Source: UBA11872 sp965198285
Lineage (GTDB): Bacteria; Chloroflexota; UBA11872
Reading direction: 5' to 3'
NCBI GenBank assembly: GCA_965198285.1
Contig: OZ240251.1
Location: forward strand, 434,001-498,000
Length of the DNA: 64,000 bases
In this document: positions 1 through 8,755 of the stretch, piece by piece
How positions within the stretch are numbered: position 1 is the first letter of the stretch
How the letters are laid out: each line of letters begins with the position of its first letter
The notes under the pieces: generated by a model
Database searches by the model: none
What the model was told of the DNA's origin: nothing
Seen by the model: only the letters and a program-made list of their open reading frames with translations
Translations under genes and position numbers: made by a program

Positions 1-259
1 CCACGCGTTCCGTCCAGTCTGGGTGGCCGCTGATGCTGCCCACCAGGTAGAAGACGTGGTCGCCGGCCCGTCCCAGGCCCTCGAGCTCCTCCGGCTCGCC
101 CACGTCGGCGATTTCGACCTCGACACCCAGGTTTTCCAGGTCGCTCGCCGCCGACTCGCTGCGGCCGATGCCGCGCACGCTCCAGCCGCGACGCACGAGG
201 TGGCGGGCCAGTGCGCTGCCGGCGTAGCCAGTGATTCCGAAGATCAACGCCGCGGGCAT
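1..259 (-). CDS. NAD(P)-binding SDR/epimerase-like protein, C-terminus outside window
   Basis: The minus strand from ATG 257-259 runs open to the window edge. It begins MPAALIFGITGYAGSALARH, a Rossmann dinucleotide-binding start with the G-x-T-G-x-x-G loop near residues 9-14, followed by an R-R-G-W-x-V-R-G-I-G-R segment (second beta strand) and an acidic strand reading VEIADVGEP. This is the N-terminal third of an extended short-chain dehydrogenase or nucleoside-diphosphate-sugar epimerase. The substrate cannot be told from this part. It is divergent from pyrE, with about 90 bases between the starts. The family call is firm; the exact function is open. Confidence 0.75.
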   Translation of the reverse strand, partial: MPAALIFGITGYAGSALARHLVRRGWSVRGIGRSESAASDLENLGVEVEIADVGEPEELEGLGRAGDHVFYLVGSISGHPDWTERV

Positions 260-352
260 CCGCCACCAACAGACCAGCCGGTGCCGCGCCATGGTGAACG
301 GCTTCGGGCAGCCGCCGCAAGCCCTGACCGTCGGGGCTGCTAGGCTGACTGC

Positions 353-901
353 GTGGGCGCCGAAACTCTAGCCAGCATCGACATGGCCTCGCTGGCTTCC
401 CGCATCGTGGACGCGGCGTACCTGGAAGGCGACTTTGTCCTGCGCTCGGGCCGGCGCAGCCGCTACTACCTGGACAAGTACCGCTTCACCACCGAGCCCT
501 CGCTGTTGCGCGACATCGGCGAGGCGCTGGCCGCGCGCCTGCCGGCCGAGACCCAGCGCGTGGCCGGCCCCGAACTCGGCGCGGTGCCGCTGGCCACGGC
601 GGTTTCGCTGGCAACCGGCCACCCCAGCGTGCTGGTGCGCGGCGAGGCCAAGTCCTACGGGACCGAGCGTCGGTTCGAGGGGATTCTGCATGCGGGCGAC
701 AACGTCGTGCTGATCGAGGACGTCGTCACCACCGGCGGTCAGGCCATCGAATCGGCGATAGCCATGCGCGACAGCGGCGCGAACGTCCTGCTGGTCTTGG
801 TGGTGGTCGACCGTGAGGAAGGCGCCGCGGAGGCCATGGCCGAGGCGGGTTTCCGTTTCGAGGCGCTGTTCACGAGCACCAGCCTGGGAGTGGCGACATG
901 A
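353..901 (+). CDS. pyrE: Orotate phosphoribosyltransferase
   Basis: This enzyme transfers the phosphoribosyl group of PRPP to orotate, giving OMP in de novo pyrimidine synthesis. The 182-residue length is typical. The motif YYLDKYRF near the N-terminus is the usual orotate/PRPP-binding region, and V-L-I-E-D-V-V-T-T-G-G is the 13-residue PRPP loop signature. I kept the GTG at 353 as start; an in-frame ATG at 383 would give a shorter form beginning MASLASRIVDAAY and is a serious alternative, because OPRT homology starts there. The stop overlaps the start of ddl by four bases (ATGA), which indicates translational coupling. Confidence 0.92.
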   Translation: MGAETLASIDMASLASRIVDAAYLEGDFVLRSGRRSRYYLDKYRFTTEPSLLRDIGEALAARLPAETQRVAGPELGAVPLATAVSLATGHPSVLVRGEAKSYGTERRFEGILHAGDNVVLIEDVVTTGGQAIESAIAMRDSGANVLLVLVVVDREEGAAEAMAEAGFRFEALFTSTSLGVAT

Positions 902-1995
902 CGCGAAAACGCAAGCTTCGGGTCGGCGTGCTCTTCGGCGGCCGCTCCGGCGAGCACGAGGTTTCGCTGCGTTCGGCGCGCTTCGTGCTGGAGTCGCTGG
1001 ATCCGGAGAAGTACGACGTTCGGCCGATCGGCATCAGCAAGACGGGCGAATGGCTGCTGGACGACGATCCGATGCCGCTGCTGGAAGGCGCCGTGGAGTC
1101 CGACACCCAGCCCGCGCAGGCGCCGGTGAGCCTGCCGACGCGCATGCCGGATCGCCCCGCGGGCTCGCTGGACGCCCCGCTGGACGTGGTGTTTCCGGTG
1201 CTGCACGGCACCTATGGCGAGGACGGGACGATCCAGGGTCTGCTGGACCTGGCCGACGTGGCCTACGTGGGCAGCGGCGTCACCGGCTCCGCGGTCGGAA
1301 TGGACAAGGCGATCCAGAAACGGGTCCTGCACGCGCACGGGATTCCGGTGGCCGCATCGCGCGTCTTCACCCGTCGCGCCTGGCACGCGGATCCGGAGGC
1401 GATCCAGGCCCAGATCGAGTCGGAGCTGGGGTATCCGGTCTTCGTCAAGCCCTGCAACCTGGGCAGCAGCGTGGGGATCAGCAAGGCGCACGACGCCGAC
1501 GAACTGGGCCCGGCGATGGAGCTGGCAGCCAGGTACGACCGGCGGCTGATCGTGGAGGCCGGCATCCCGCACGCCCGCGAAATCGAGGTCAGCGTGCTTG
1601 GCAACGACGAGCCCGAGGCCTCGGTCTGCGGCGAGATCATCCCCGGCAACGAGTTCTACGACTACGACGCCAAGTACCTGGACGACACGTCACAGGAGTG
1701 CATTCCGGCTGACATTCCGGACGAGTTGGCGTCGCGCATCCGGCGCATGGCCGTGGAGGCGTTCCGCGCCATAGACGGCGCCGGCTTCGCGCGCGTGGAC
1801 TTCCTCGTCAACGGCCAGACGTTCGACGTGGTGTTGAACGAGATCAACACCATCCCCGGTTTCACGGAAATCAGCCAGTTCCCGAAGCTGTGGCGGGCCA
1901 GCGGCCTCGGTTCCCGCGAACTGCTGGACCGTCTGATCGACCTGGCCCTGGAGCGGCACGCCGACAAGCACGAGACCAGCACCAGCTACGACTGA
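898..1995 (+). CDS. ddl: D-alanine--D-alanine ligase
   Basis: This ATP-grasp ligase joins two D-alanines for the peptidoglycan stem peptide in the cytoplasm. The N-terminal segment VLFGGRSGEHEVSLRSA is the family signature; the central ATP-grasp domain carries VFVKPCNLGSSVGISKA, and the C-terminal metal-binding segment is LNEINTIPGFTEISQFPKLW. At 365 residues it is full length and of the DdlA-like size. ATG 898 lies in the ATGA overlap with pyrE, so the two are co-translated although their pathways differ. A working Ddl implies that the organism makes at least some classical D-Ala-D-Ala peptidoglycan precursor. Confidence 0.95.
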   Translation: MTRKRKLRVGVLFGGRSGEHEVSLRSARFVLESLDPEKYDVRPIGISKTGEWLLDDDPMPLLEGAVESDTQPAQAPVSLPTRMPDRPAGSLDAPLDVVFPVLHGTYGEDGTIQGLLDLADVAYVGSGVTGSAVGMDKAIQKRVLHAHGIPVAASRVFTRRAWHADPEAIQAQIESELGYPVFVKPCNLGSSVGISKAHDADELGPAMELAARYDRRLIVEAGIPHAREIEVSVLGNDEPEASVCGEIIPGNEFYDYDAKYLDDTSQECIPADIPDELASRIRRMAVEAFRAIDGAGFARVDFLVNGQTFDVVLNEINTIPGFTEISQFPKLWRASGLGSRELLDRLIDLALERHADKHETSTSYD

Positions 1996-2076
1996 CGGCG
2001 GCGGACCACAGGCTTGCAGCGGATCCGCAGCTTGAGCGTTGCACGTTGCTGGCGTTACAGAAAAACCTGAGTATAG

Positions 2077-2094
2077 ACTGTTGTAATCAACAGT
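2077..2094. promoter_or_regulatory. 18-bp palindrome upstream of the Tat-exported protein gene
   Basis: The sequence ACTGTTGTAATCAACAGT is a perfect 7+4+7 inverted repeat in a short AT-rich stretch, 23 bases upstream of the ATG at 2117. The spacing and dyad symmetry fit an operator for a dimeric repressor, or an overlap with a promoter -10 region. No regulator gene is next to it. Confidence 0.45.
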
Positions 2095-2116
2095 TGTACT
2101 ATGGTGTTTCTGAGCT

Positions 2117-3232
2117 ATGCGAGGACGCCGGACCTTTCTCAGGCACGGCCTGGGGCTGCTGGCGGGGGGCACGGCAAGCACAGCACTTGGGGGGCTGGCT
2201 ACCGCTGTGCATGCGGCCGAGCCAGTCGGAGGCCCGGCGGACGGTCAGCCCGGCCATCCGGAGATCGCCGATGCGATACCGCCCTTCCCGGTCCCCAGGG
2301 CGCCAACCCTGGAAGAGTTGGACCTCCCCGTCACGCCGTACACGGACGAACTCCCACCGCAGTCGGTTGTCAAGTCGTCTCCGGTGATTACGGTCTACGG
2401 CCGCAGCTTTGGCGTGGCCCCGATCCTTGGGCTGCTGGGCGACCTCAATTCGTTTGACGAACTGGAGCGCAGCATCGAGCCGTGGGTTCAGGCCACCTCG
2501 GAACTCGCGGAAGCCCCGGTGACGGTCGCGCCGCACCTGATCTACGCGCTGGCACGCCCCTGTAAGGGCGCCGACGACTCCTGCCTGATTTTCCTGGACG
2601 GATCGGGCGTCGACCTGGTGAACGAGTACATCCTGCCGGCGGCGGAGCGTGGGATGGGGGTTGTCCTGGATGCGCAGATGGGACGCCTCTCGCCGTCGTT
2701 CTTCGTGCGTCGGATGATCGACAAGGGCTACATGGCCTATCCGAACGTGCACATTGCGCTTGACCCGGAGTTCGCCACGCAGCCGGATCAGAACATGCCA
2801 GGGCACCCAATCGGGTGGCTCTCGGCGAGGGCCATCAACGAGGCCCAGAGCATCCTGGCCGATTACGTGCGCAGCGAGCGGCTGTCGCACAAGAAGATCA
2901 TGATCATCCACCAGTTCGTCGACGAGCTGTCCGACTCGTGGTCGATGGTTTCGGACAAGCGAAACCTGGAGGTCTTTCCAGAAGTCGACCTGGTCCTGGA
3001 CGCCGATGGGTTCGGCAGCCCCGACGCCAAGATCCACAAATACAACGCCATCACCAACCCAGAGGCGTACCCGCACCTTCAGTGGCGGGGGATCAAGATC
3101 TTCCAGCACAACAAGTACGCGCCGCGCTATTCGGACTCGCCGGTGCTGACCCCGCGCCAGATCTTCGGGCTCGATTCCACGCGGGCCGGCTGGCGGATGT
3201 GGGCGCCGCCGCACCTGATCGTGCTGGCCTAA
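2117..3232 (+). CDS. Tat-exported protein of unknown function
   Basis: The N-terminus MRGRRTFLRHGLGLLAGG followed by a small-residue hydrophobic stretch and A-V-H-A-A is a twin-arginine signal peptide with a likely cleavage site near residue 34. The mature part contains ITVYGRSFG, VVLDAQMGRLSP, VHIALDPEF, PGHPIGWLSARAINEAQ, KKIMIIHQF, VDLVLDADGFGSPDAKI and GIKIFQHNKYA. From memory, this string of motifs (HxALDPEF, PGxxIG, LxxHQF, DGFG, K-I-x-x-Y) also occurs in secreted actinobacterial proteins of unknown function. A (beta/alpha) barrel-like fold is plausible but not proven. The gene stands alone behind a palindrome and ends just before the convergent DUF5667 gene. Confidence 0.7.
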   Translation: MRGRRTFLRHGLGLLAGGTASTALGGLATAVHAAEPVGGPADGQPGHPEIADAIPPFPVPRAPTLEELDLPVTPYTDELPPQSVVKSSPVITVYGRSFGVAPILGLLGDLNSFDELERSIEPWVQATSELAEAPVTVAPHLIYALARPCKGADDSCLIFLDGSGVDLVNEYILPAAERGMGVVLDAQMGRLSPSFFVRRMIDKGYMAYPNVHIALDPEFATQPDQNMPGHPIGWLSARAINEAQSILADYVRSERLSHKKIMIIHQFVDELSDSWSMVSDKRNLEVFPEVDLVLDADGFGSPDAKIHKYNAITNPEAYPHLQWRGIKIFQHNKYAPRYSDSPVLTPRQIFGLDSTRAGWRMWAPPHLIVLA

Positions 3233-3240
3233 ACCGCCCG

Positions 3241-5679
3241 CTAGCCCTGCGGAAGCCCCGCCAGGTTGCTAAACGACTGCGCGGCGCCGGATCCCAACAG
3301 CCGAACCGCGGTAGCCACCGGCTCGGCGACGGCCGCGTCGCCCAGGTCCACTTCCACCAGGTCGCCCACCCCGAGACTGGCCCAGACAGCGTCCTCGCGC
3401 GCGGCGGGTGCGACTTGGAGCCTTACTCCGTTGAGTGTGAGCGCGTCAGGCGCCAGTTCGTCCACAAAGCCCTGCCAGCGCGTCACCGCCGGTCCGTCGG
3501 GCGGTTGGATCGGAGCGACCTCGCGCGCCACCAGGACGTAGGACGAGGCGGCGCGTAGCGCCTCAAACGTCACCACCACCACGTCGCCGGGCGCCATTGG
3601 CCCGTGCAGCACGAGCGGGGTGTCCAACGGCCGGCTGAACACGATTCCGCCGGCCCGCACGGTGAAGGAATCGAGCGCAACCAGGACGCCCTGCAACGTG
3701 GGTGGAGCTGGCACAAGCGGCGCTTCAGCGTCGGGCGTGGTCGTGGGCTCAGGGGCCGCGGGCGGTTCGGTGCCGACCGGGGTTGGGGTCGGGGAGGCAT
3801 CCGGTGGCGGCGTCTCAGCGGCGGGCGGCGTGCCCTCTGCGGGGGTCGGCGTCGCCTCTGGCGTTGCCGGCGGCGTGGCTTCCGGGGGCGTCGGGTCCGG
3901 CGTGGGCTCCGCCTCGGGCGTTGCCGAAGGCTCTGGTGTGGGCTGCGGCTCATCCGTGGGCGGCGGTGTGGCTTCCGGGGGTGTCGCTTCGGGGCTGGGG
4001 GTCGCCTCCGGGGTCGGACTCGGCTCGCTGTCCGCCGGGGTGGGCGTGGGTGAGGGTTCCGATGGGGGCTGCGTCTTTTCGGTCGCCGGGGGTGCGCCTT
4101 CACCCGGGGTCGACTCCGGCGTGGGCGACGCATCCGGCGTGGGCGAGGATTCCGCGTCCGCCGGGGTTGGCGTCGGCGACGCTTCAGACGGCGGCGCGCC
4201 TTCCCCAGGAGTTGTGGCCGGGCTGGCCGCGGGGTCAGGGGTTGCCGTTGGCTCACCTTCGGCAGGGGTGGGCGAAGCGTCCGCGGCTGGGGTGCCTTCG
4301 GCGGGCGTGGGGTCGGGCGTGGGCGAAGTCTCGGCGGGCGCGGTGGGCTCGCCCTCGGACGGGGTCGGCGACGCGTCGGGCGACGGTTCAGGGCTGGGCG
4401 AGGGCTCGGGCGTTGCGGTCGGCTGGCTGTCCGCCACGGTCTCGGACGCACCAGGCGCCGGCTGCACAACGGACAGTCCAATCAGGGTCAGGATTCCGTC
4501 GGCCGCCACCAGGGCCTCGGCCCGAACGCGGGCGGTCAGGGGTACGCCGTCCACCGCCGCGACGTCGCCGCGGGCAATCGAGATTCCGGCGACGACGAGA
4601 CTGTCGCCCGTCGCGGCGAGCAATTCACCCGTGACGACCACGGCGCTCCAGGTGATGTCGATGGTTGGTACGGCGGGCGCCGCGGCCGTTGGTTCAGGTG
4701 TGACCTGCGACGCCGGCGTTACAGCCACGGCCGTGGGCGTGGGCGCTGGAGGTGGGGCGACGGGCGTGGGCGAGACCGGAGCCGTGAGGACGACGGCCGG
4801 CGTAGGGCTCGGGCTGGCCACGGGCGCGGGGACAGCCGCCGTGGCCGCAGGACTCAGGTCAGGCGCCGCCGTCGGCGCGGCGGCCAGGATGGGTCCGCTG
4901 TGGACGTCCTGCAGGCCAGCTTGCGCCCGCGAGCGCGCCCGCGTGATGGGGGCACGCTGAGTCTCGGCGGTCTTGGTGGTGAGCGAGTCGAAGCGCGTGT
5001 CGTGTTCGGCCAGGCGGCGGCGATAGTCGGCGGCCACCTCACCAGTGCGGTCCGCGCCCGGCTGGGTGTCGCGAGCCACAGCGCCGAGCACGTTCACGCC
5101 CTTGCGCACGACCTCCTGGTAGGCGGTGCTGGCGCGGGCGACGGCGACAGCATCGCCCAATCCGGCCGCCGATTCGATTTCGCGGAGCCTTTGCTCGGCA
5201 GTGTCCAGGTAGTGGTAGGCCTTCTCCTCGTCGGTTGCGAAGCCGATTCGCAGTTCCTCCAGGGTGAGCCGGTAGCCGTACAGCGCGCTGTCGGGCCCGC
5301 TGTTCACGGCGGCCAGCGTCACGCCGCCATAGGCGATCAGCGCGATGGCAAACGCCGCGGCCAGGCCCGCCATCCGCACCGGCATGAAGCGCGGAAACAA
5401 CCAGGTCAGGCGCTGCCAGGCGCTGGCGGGTTCGGGCTGCCGGTCCAGGCGTGCGCGCAGCCGTTGCACCTCGTCGTCGATCAGGCGAGCCCCGCGCTCT
5501 ACCGCCCGCCGGTCCAGCGGCAGCGGCGCCAGTGCCTGCAAGTCCAGCGCCAGTACCAGCATGTCGCGCAGGCGCTCGTCGTGTTCGGGGTACGCGGCGA
5601 CGCACGCGTCGAGTGTCGCCTCGCCGCGCAGGAGGCGGTCGAGCGACGTGTGAAAGGCCGTCTCAATGTCGGGGCTCAC
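3241..5679 (-). CDS. DUF5667-type membrane protein with long Pro/Thr-rich region, partner of ECF sigma factor
   Basis: This 812-residue protein starts with a cytoplasmic region (about 1-100), has one membrane segment (about 102-124), then a conserved block beginning NSGPDSALYGYRLTLEELR that resembles DUF5667 (about 125-235). Residues from about 290 to 650 are low-complexity Pro/Thr/Ser/Glu/Ala repeats of the type P-T-P-x-P-S-P. A folded C-terminal part follows. Its start overlaps the stop of the sigma factor gene (ATGA-like), so the pair is one operon. By analogy with sigma/anti-sigma pairs, the N-terminus may hold the sigma factor and the Pro-rich part may span the wall, but no zinc-binding anti-sigma motif is visible. 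The repeats make assembly errors more likely here. Confidence 0.8.
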   Translation of the reverse strand: MSPDIETAFHTSLDRLLRGEATLDACVAAYPEHDERLRDMLVLALDLQALAPLPLDRRAVERGARLIDDEVQRLRARLDRQPEPASAWQRLTWLFPRFMPVRMAGLAAAFAIALIAYGGVTLAAVNSGPDSALYGYRLTLEELRIGFATDEEKAYHYLDTAEQRLREIESAAGLGDAVAVARASTAYQEVVRKGVNVLGAVARDTQPGADRTGEVAADYRRRLAEHDTRFDSLTTKTAETQRAPITRARSRAQAGLQDVHSGPILAAAPTAAPDLSPAATAAVPAPVASPSPTPAVVLTAPVSPTPVAPPPAPTPTAVAVTPASQVTPEPTAAAPAVPTIDITWSAVVVTGELLAATGDSLVVAGISIARGDVAAVDGVPLTARVRAEALVAADGILTLIGLSVVQPAPGASETVADSQPTATPEPSPSPEPSPDASPTPSEGEPTAPAETSPTPDPTPAEGTPAADASPTPAEGEPTATPDPAASPATTPGEGAPPSEASPTPTPADAESSPTPDASPTPESTPGEGAPPATEKTQPPSEPSPTPTPADSEPSPTPEATPSPEATPPEATPPPTDEPQPTPEPSATPEAEPTPDPTPPEATPPATPEATPTPAEGTPPAAETPPPDASPTPTPVGTEPPAAPEPTTTPDAEAPLVPAPPTLQGVLVALDSFTVRAGGIVFSRPLDTPLVLHGPMAPGDVVVVTFEALRAASSYVLVAREVAPIQPPDGPAVTRWQGFVDELAPDALTLNGVRLQVAPAAREDAVWASLGVGDLVEVDLGDAAVAEPVATAVRLLGSGAAQSFSNLAGLPQG

Positions 5680-6239
5680 CTGGCGTCCTCGGCCATGACT
5701 TTGCGCAGGGCGGCAACCGCCCTGAATTGCAACGCGCGGATCGCTGGTTCGTTACGGTTCATGATCTGGGCGATTTCGCGGTGGCTCATGTCCAGGGCGA
5801 AGCGGTAGCTCACAACCTGGCGCTGGTCCTCGGTGAGCGACTGCATCGCCTCGCGCAGCTCCTCGCGGTTGGCCAGCGACTCGAAGTGCGCGTCCAGCGA
5901 TTCGCCGCGATCGGCGACCAGCGCCTCGTTGAGCGGCACGGTGCTGCGCGTGGCTCGCCAGTTGTCCACCACTACGTTCTTGGCGATGCGGTAGATCCAG
6001 CCGTTGAACTCGGGGATCGAGCGATGCGAATAGCGCCCGATAGCCTGCATGGCCCGCAGGAAGACCTGATTGGTCAGGTCTTCGGCCAATACCCGGTCAC
6101 TCACCTGGTACGCGATGTACCGGTGAATCTTGTCGACGTAGAGTCGATAGAGTTCCCCGAAGGCCTCGCGGTCAAGCGTGGCGGCGAGTCGGATGACCTC
6201 ATTCAGTTGCTCTTCGCTTGGCTCAGCGTCCAATAGCAC
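5676..6239 (-). CDS. ECF-type RNA polymerase sigma factor
   Basis: This 187-residue protein carries sigma region 2 (GELYRLYVDKIHRYIAYQV, then A-E-D-L-T-N-Q-V-F-L-R-A) and region 4 (LTEDQRQVVSYRFALDMSHR, then EIAQIMNRNEPAIRALQFRA), with the usual linker between them and no region 3. It would direct RNA polymerase to an unknown regulon. It is translationally coupled to the downstream membrane-anchored DUF5667 protein, the arrangement expected for a sigma factor with its regulator. An 80-bp gap separates it from the epimerase gene end upstream. Confidence 0.92.
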   Translation of the reverse strand: MLLDAEPSEEQLNEVIRLAATLDREAFGELYRLYVDKIHRYIAYQVSDRVLAEDLTNQVFLRAMQAIGRYSHRSIPEFNGWIYRIAKNVVVDNWRATRSTVPLNEALVADRGESLDAHFESLANREELREAMQSLTEDQRQVVSYRFALDMSHREIAQIMNRNEPAIRALQFRAVAALRKVMAEDAR

Positions 6240-6320
6240 GGCAACGGTGGTCCTGGCGCTCTATGAACGCGGGTTGGGGCGCGGGTGTTACGAGGCGGTG
6301 CGGCGGGTTGCGGCCCGTAG

Positions 6321-7253
6321 TCAGCGCGCGGTCAATTCGGCGAACCAGGCGCGGGTGCGCGCCAAGCCCTCGGGCAGGGCAACGTGCGGCCGCCAGTCCA
6401 GCAGTTCGCGGGCTCGCGCCGCGTTACCCACGTAGCGTTCCACTTCCGCCCGCGGGTGCGGATGGGGGATCTGGCGCACTCGCCCGGCGCCGGCGTCGAT
6501 GAGCGCCGCCAGTTCGCGAATGCTCGTTTCACGTCCCGACGCCAGGTTCAGAGTGTGCCCGACGGCCGACTCCACCGACGCGTCGACAATGCCACGGGCC
6601 GCGTCCTCCACGAAGAGAAAGTCGCGCGTCTGCGCGCCGTCGCCGTGCACGTCCAGCGTCCGCTCCGCCAGCGCGGCCTGCAGGAAGCGGGCGACCACGC
6701 CGCCCTCCAGGTCGCCGCGCTGCCAGGGGCCGTAGACGTTGAAGGGTCGGACGATGGTGTGGCGCAGGCCAAAGGCCCGCCGATAGCCCGCGGCCAGGTC
6801 GTCGCCGGCCAGTTTCGACGCTGCGTACGGCGAGGCCGGCGCGGTGGCCGCCCCTTCGTCCAGCGAGCGGCTGGCGGAGGCGTAGACGTGACAGGTACTA
6901 ACCAGTACCAGGCGCAGCTGCGCTGCCCGCGCCGCTTCCAGCACGTTCAGCGTGCCCAGCAGGTTGCCGCGCACCACCTGGGCCGGACCGTGCACGCTGG
7001 CACCCACGTCCACGGCGGCCGCGAGGTGAAAGACCGTATCCACGCCCATCAGCCCGCGCCGCAGCGCCGCCGGATCGGCCACGTCACCCTGCGCCAGGCC
7101 CAGAAAACCGGACCGGCGCCTGAAGGCCTCCAGCGAGCCGGGACGGGCGCGTGAAAGGTCGTCCAGCACGCGCACCGCCACGCCGCGGTCCAGCAGTTCG
7201 CCCACCACGTGACGGCCGATGAACCCGGCGCCCCCGGTGACGAGCGCGCTCAT
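6321..7253 (-). CDS. NAD-dependent epimerase/dehydratase (nucleotide-sugar type)
   Basis: This extended SDR protein of 310 residues begins MSALVTGGAGFIGRHVVGEL (NAD-binding G-x-x-G-x-x-G). It has the active-site pair in SPYAASKLAGDD (Y-x-x-x-K) and the substrate segment IVRPFNVYGPWQ, typical of UDP-glucose 4-epimerase and dTDP-glucose 4,6-dehydratase relatives. It overlaps the upstream gene by four bases, so two paralogous sugar-nucleotide enzymes are made together. The likely role is conversion of an NDP-sugar for envelope or exopolysaccharide glycans; the exact sugar is not evident. Confidence 0.88.
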   Translation of the reverse strand: MSALVTGGAGFIGRHVVGELLDRGVAVRVLDDLSRARPGSLEAFRRRSGFLGLAQGDVADPAALRRGLMGVDTVFHLAAAVDVGASVHGPAQVVRGNLLGTLNVLEAARAAQLRLVLVSTCHVYASASRSLDEGAATAPASPYAASKLAGDDLAAGYRRAFGLRHTIVRPFNVYGPWQRGDLEGGVVARFLQAALAERTLDVHGDGAQTRDFLFVEDAARGIVDASVESAVGHTLNLASGRETSIRELAALIDAGAGRVRQIPHPHPRAEVERYVGNAARARELLDWRPHVALPEGLARTRAWFAELTAR

Positions 7254-8209
7254 CGGTCCACCGCGCGCAGCCAGTCCACGGTGCGCCGCATGCCTTCCTC
7301 GAAGGGCGTGCCGGGCGCCCAGCCGGTGGCCTGGCGGATGCGACCGGCGTCTGCCCTCAGGGCGGGCAGGTCGGTGCGCCGGCCCGGTGTCTCAACGATC
7401 TCACTGTGGGACCCGGTGACGGCCAGCACGGTGCGAGCGACTTCGCGGATGGAGGTTTCACGCCCGGTGCCGATGTTGAACACCGAACCGGCCAGCGTGG
7501 CGCCCTTCGCAATCACGCGAGCGTAGGCGTCCACCGCGTCGTCGATGTACATGAAGTCCCGCGTCTGACGGCCCCCGTTCTCCAGGAGCAGCGGCTCACC
7601 CCGCAGCGCCCGCCGCGCGAACGCCACCGTGACGGCCGGATAGCCCTCGATATTTTGATGTGGACCGAAGGTGTTGAAGTTGCGAATCACCACCACCGGG
7701 TGGCCCCACCAACGGTGCAGGGCCAGGCAGTGCATCTCGCAGGCGGCCTTGGTCACGGCATAGACCGTGACCGGGCGCAGCGGGTGGTCCTCGTCCATGG
7801 GCACTCGTACGGGCGGACCGTACACCTCCGGCGAGGAGGCGTAGACAAGCAGCGGCGGCCGTGTCATGTCGGCGACTGCATGCGCGAATCGGAAGGTGCC
7901 GGCCTCGTTGTTGGCGAAGTAGGCGTGGGGTCGGTCCATCGACTCGGGCACGGAGATGCGCGCGGCAAAGTGCACGATTACGTCCGGCGCCCAGCGGTCC
8001 AGGTCGTCCGTCGTCAGGTCAGCGCAGTCGCGGCGCACGATTTGGATGGCCTGCCCGGCCTCGACCTCGGGGGTCAGCGGCTCGCCGCCGGGAAAGCCGC
8101 GCGAAAAGTCGTCCACGGCCACCACCGAGGCGTCCGGAGCGTCGCGCAGGAGCCGTCGGGTCAGGTTGAACCCGTACATGCCCGCAGCGCCTGTGATCAA
8201 TGCACGCAT
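7250..8209 (-). CDS. NAD-dependent epimerase/dehydratase (GDP-mannose 4,6-dehydratase/epimerase-like)
   Basis: This 319-residue extended SDR starts MRALITGAAGMYGFNLTRRL, has V-H-F-A-A-R-I-S-V-P-E-S-M, the catalytic Y-A-V-T-K (residues near 155), the R-N-F-N-T-F-G-P segment and a C-terminal NIGTGRETSIREVA, all usual for NDP-sugar epimerases. It is the first gene of a two-gene operon with the next epimerase (ATGA overlap). An AT-poor 140-bp gap separates it from the divergent pterin dehydratase gene, which leaves room for promoters in both directions. Confidence 0.88.
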   Translation of the reverse strand: MRALITGAAGMYGFNLTRRLLRDAPDASVVAVDDFSRGFPGGEPLTPEVEAGQAIQIVRRDCADLTTDDLDRWAPDVIVHFAARISVPESMDRPHAYFANNEAGTFRFAHAVADMTRPPLLVYASSPEVYGPPVRVPMDEDHPLRPVTVYAVTKAACEMHCLALHRWWGHPVVVIRNFNTFGPHQNIEGYPAVTVAFARRALRGEPLLLENGGRQTRDFMYIDDAVDAYARVIAKGATLAGSVFNIGTGRETSIREVARTVLAVTGSHSEIVETPGRRTDLPALRADAGRIRQATGWAPGTPFEEGMRRTVDWLRAVDR

Positions 8210-8350
8210 GAATGTCCGTCTCGGAATTGGGTGGCTCGCAGGGCCGGGAAGTGGAAAGTTGCGCCTACGAAGCGCAGATTATAGGGACGACCGGTACCTG
8301 GCGGGCGGAGACGCCGCCGCGCCCGGCGCGCGCCGGATAAGGAGACTCTC

Positions 8351-8635
8351 ATGGCAGTACTGGCGGACGCTGACATCCAGGCCCGTCTGGCCGAACGATC
8401 AGGCTGGACCTGTGAGGACGGCACCCTGGTCAAAAAGTTTGAGCTTGAAGACTTTATGGCCGTCGTGGATCTGGTCAATGCGGTGGCGCCCAAGGCCGAG
8501 GAAGCCGATCACCACCCGGACATGTTCATCAACTACCGGCGCATCACCTTCACGCTTTCGACCCACAGCGAGGGCGGAGTGACCGAGAAGGATTTCGCGC
8601 TGCTGGACGAGATCGAGCGGCTCGCGGCACCCTAA
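8351..8635 (+). CDS. phhB: 4a-hydroxytetrahydrobiopterin dehydratase (pterin-4a-carbinolamine dehydratase)
   Basis: The 94-residue protein matches the PCD/DCoH family in length and motif: ADHHPDMFINYRRITFTLST then H-S-E-G-G-V-T-E-K-D. The His-His pair and the later His are the dehydratase catalytic residues. It would dehydrate 4a-carbinolamine pterin to the quinonoid dihydro form, recycling cofactor for aromatic amino-acid hydroxylases or acting in pterin/molybdopterin side chemistry. A Shine-Dalgarno-like AAGGAG lies eight bases before the ATG. No hydroxylase gene is nearby. Confidence 0.93.
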   Translation: MAVLADADIQARLAERSGWTCEDGTLVKKFELEDFMAVVDLVNAVAPKAEEADHHPDMFINYRRITFTLSTHSEGGVTEKDFALLDEIERLAAP

Positions 8636-8679
8636 TGCCGTGTTCGGAATCGGTGCCTCTGCGGGCGGTCGGAGCCCAG

Positions 8680-8695
8680 TGTTTCACCTGAAACA
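8680..8695. promoter_or_regulatory. parS-like site (one mismatch)
   Basis: TGTTTCACCTGAAACA differs from the ParB-binding consensus TGTTTCACGTGAAACA at one central base. The symmetry extends outwards to AGTGTTTCA/TGAAACACT (8678-8697). It lies in an intergenic gap. A second, perfect copy is 6.3 kb away, which makes chance less likely. Confidence 0.7.
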
Positions 8696-8755
8696 CTTAC
8701 CTGCCCACTGACCAGGAGCAGGTACCACGGATACCACCCGTGGGAAGGAGGAACC

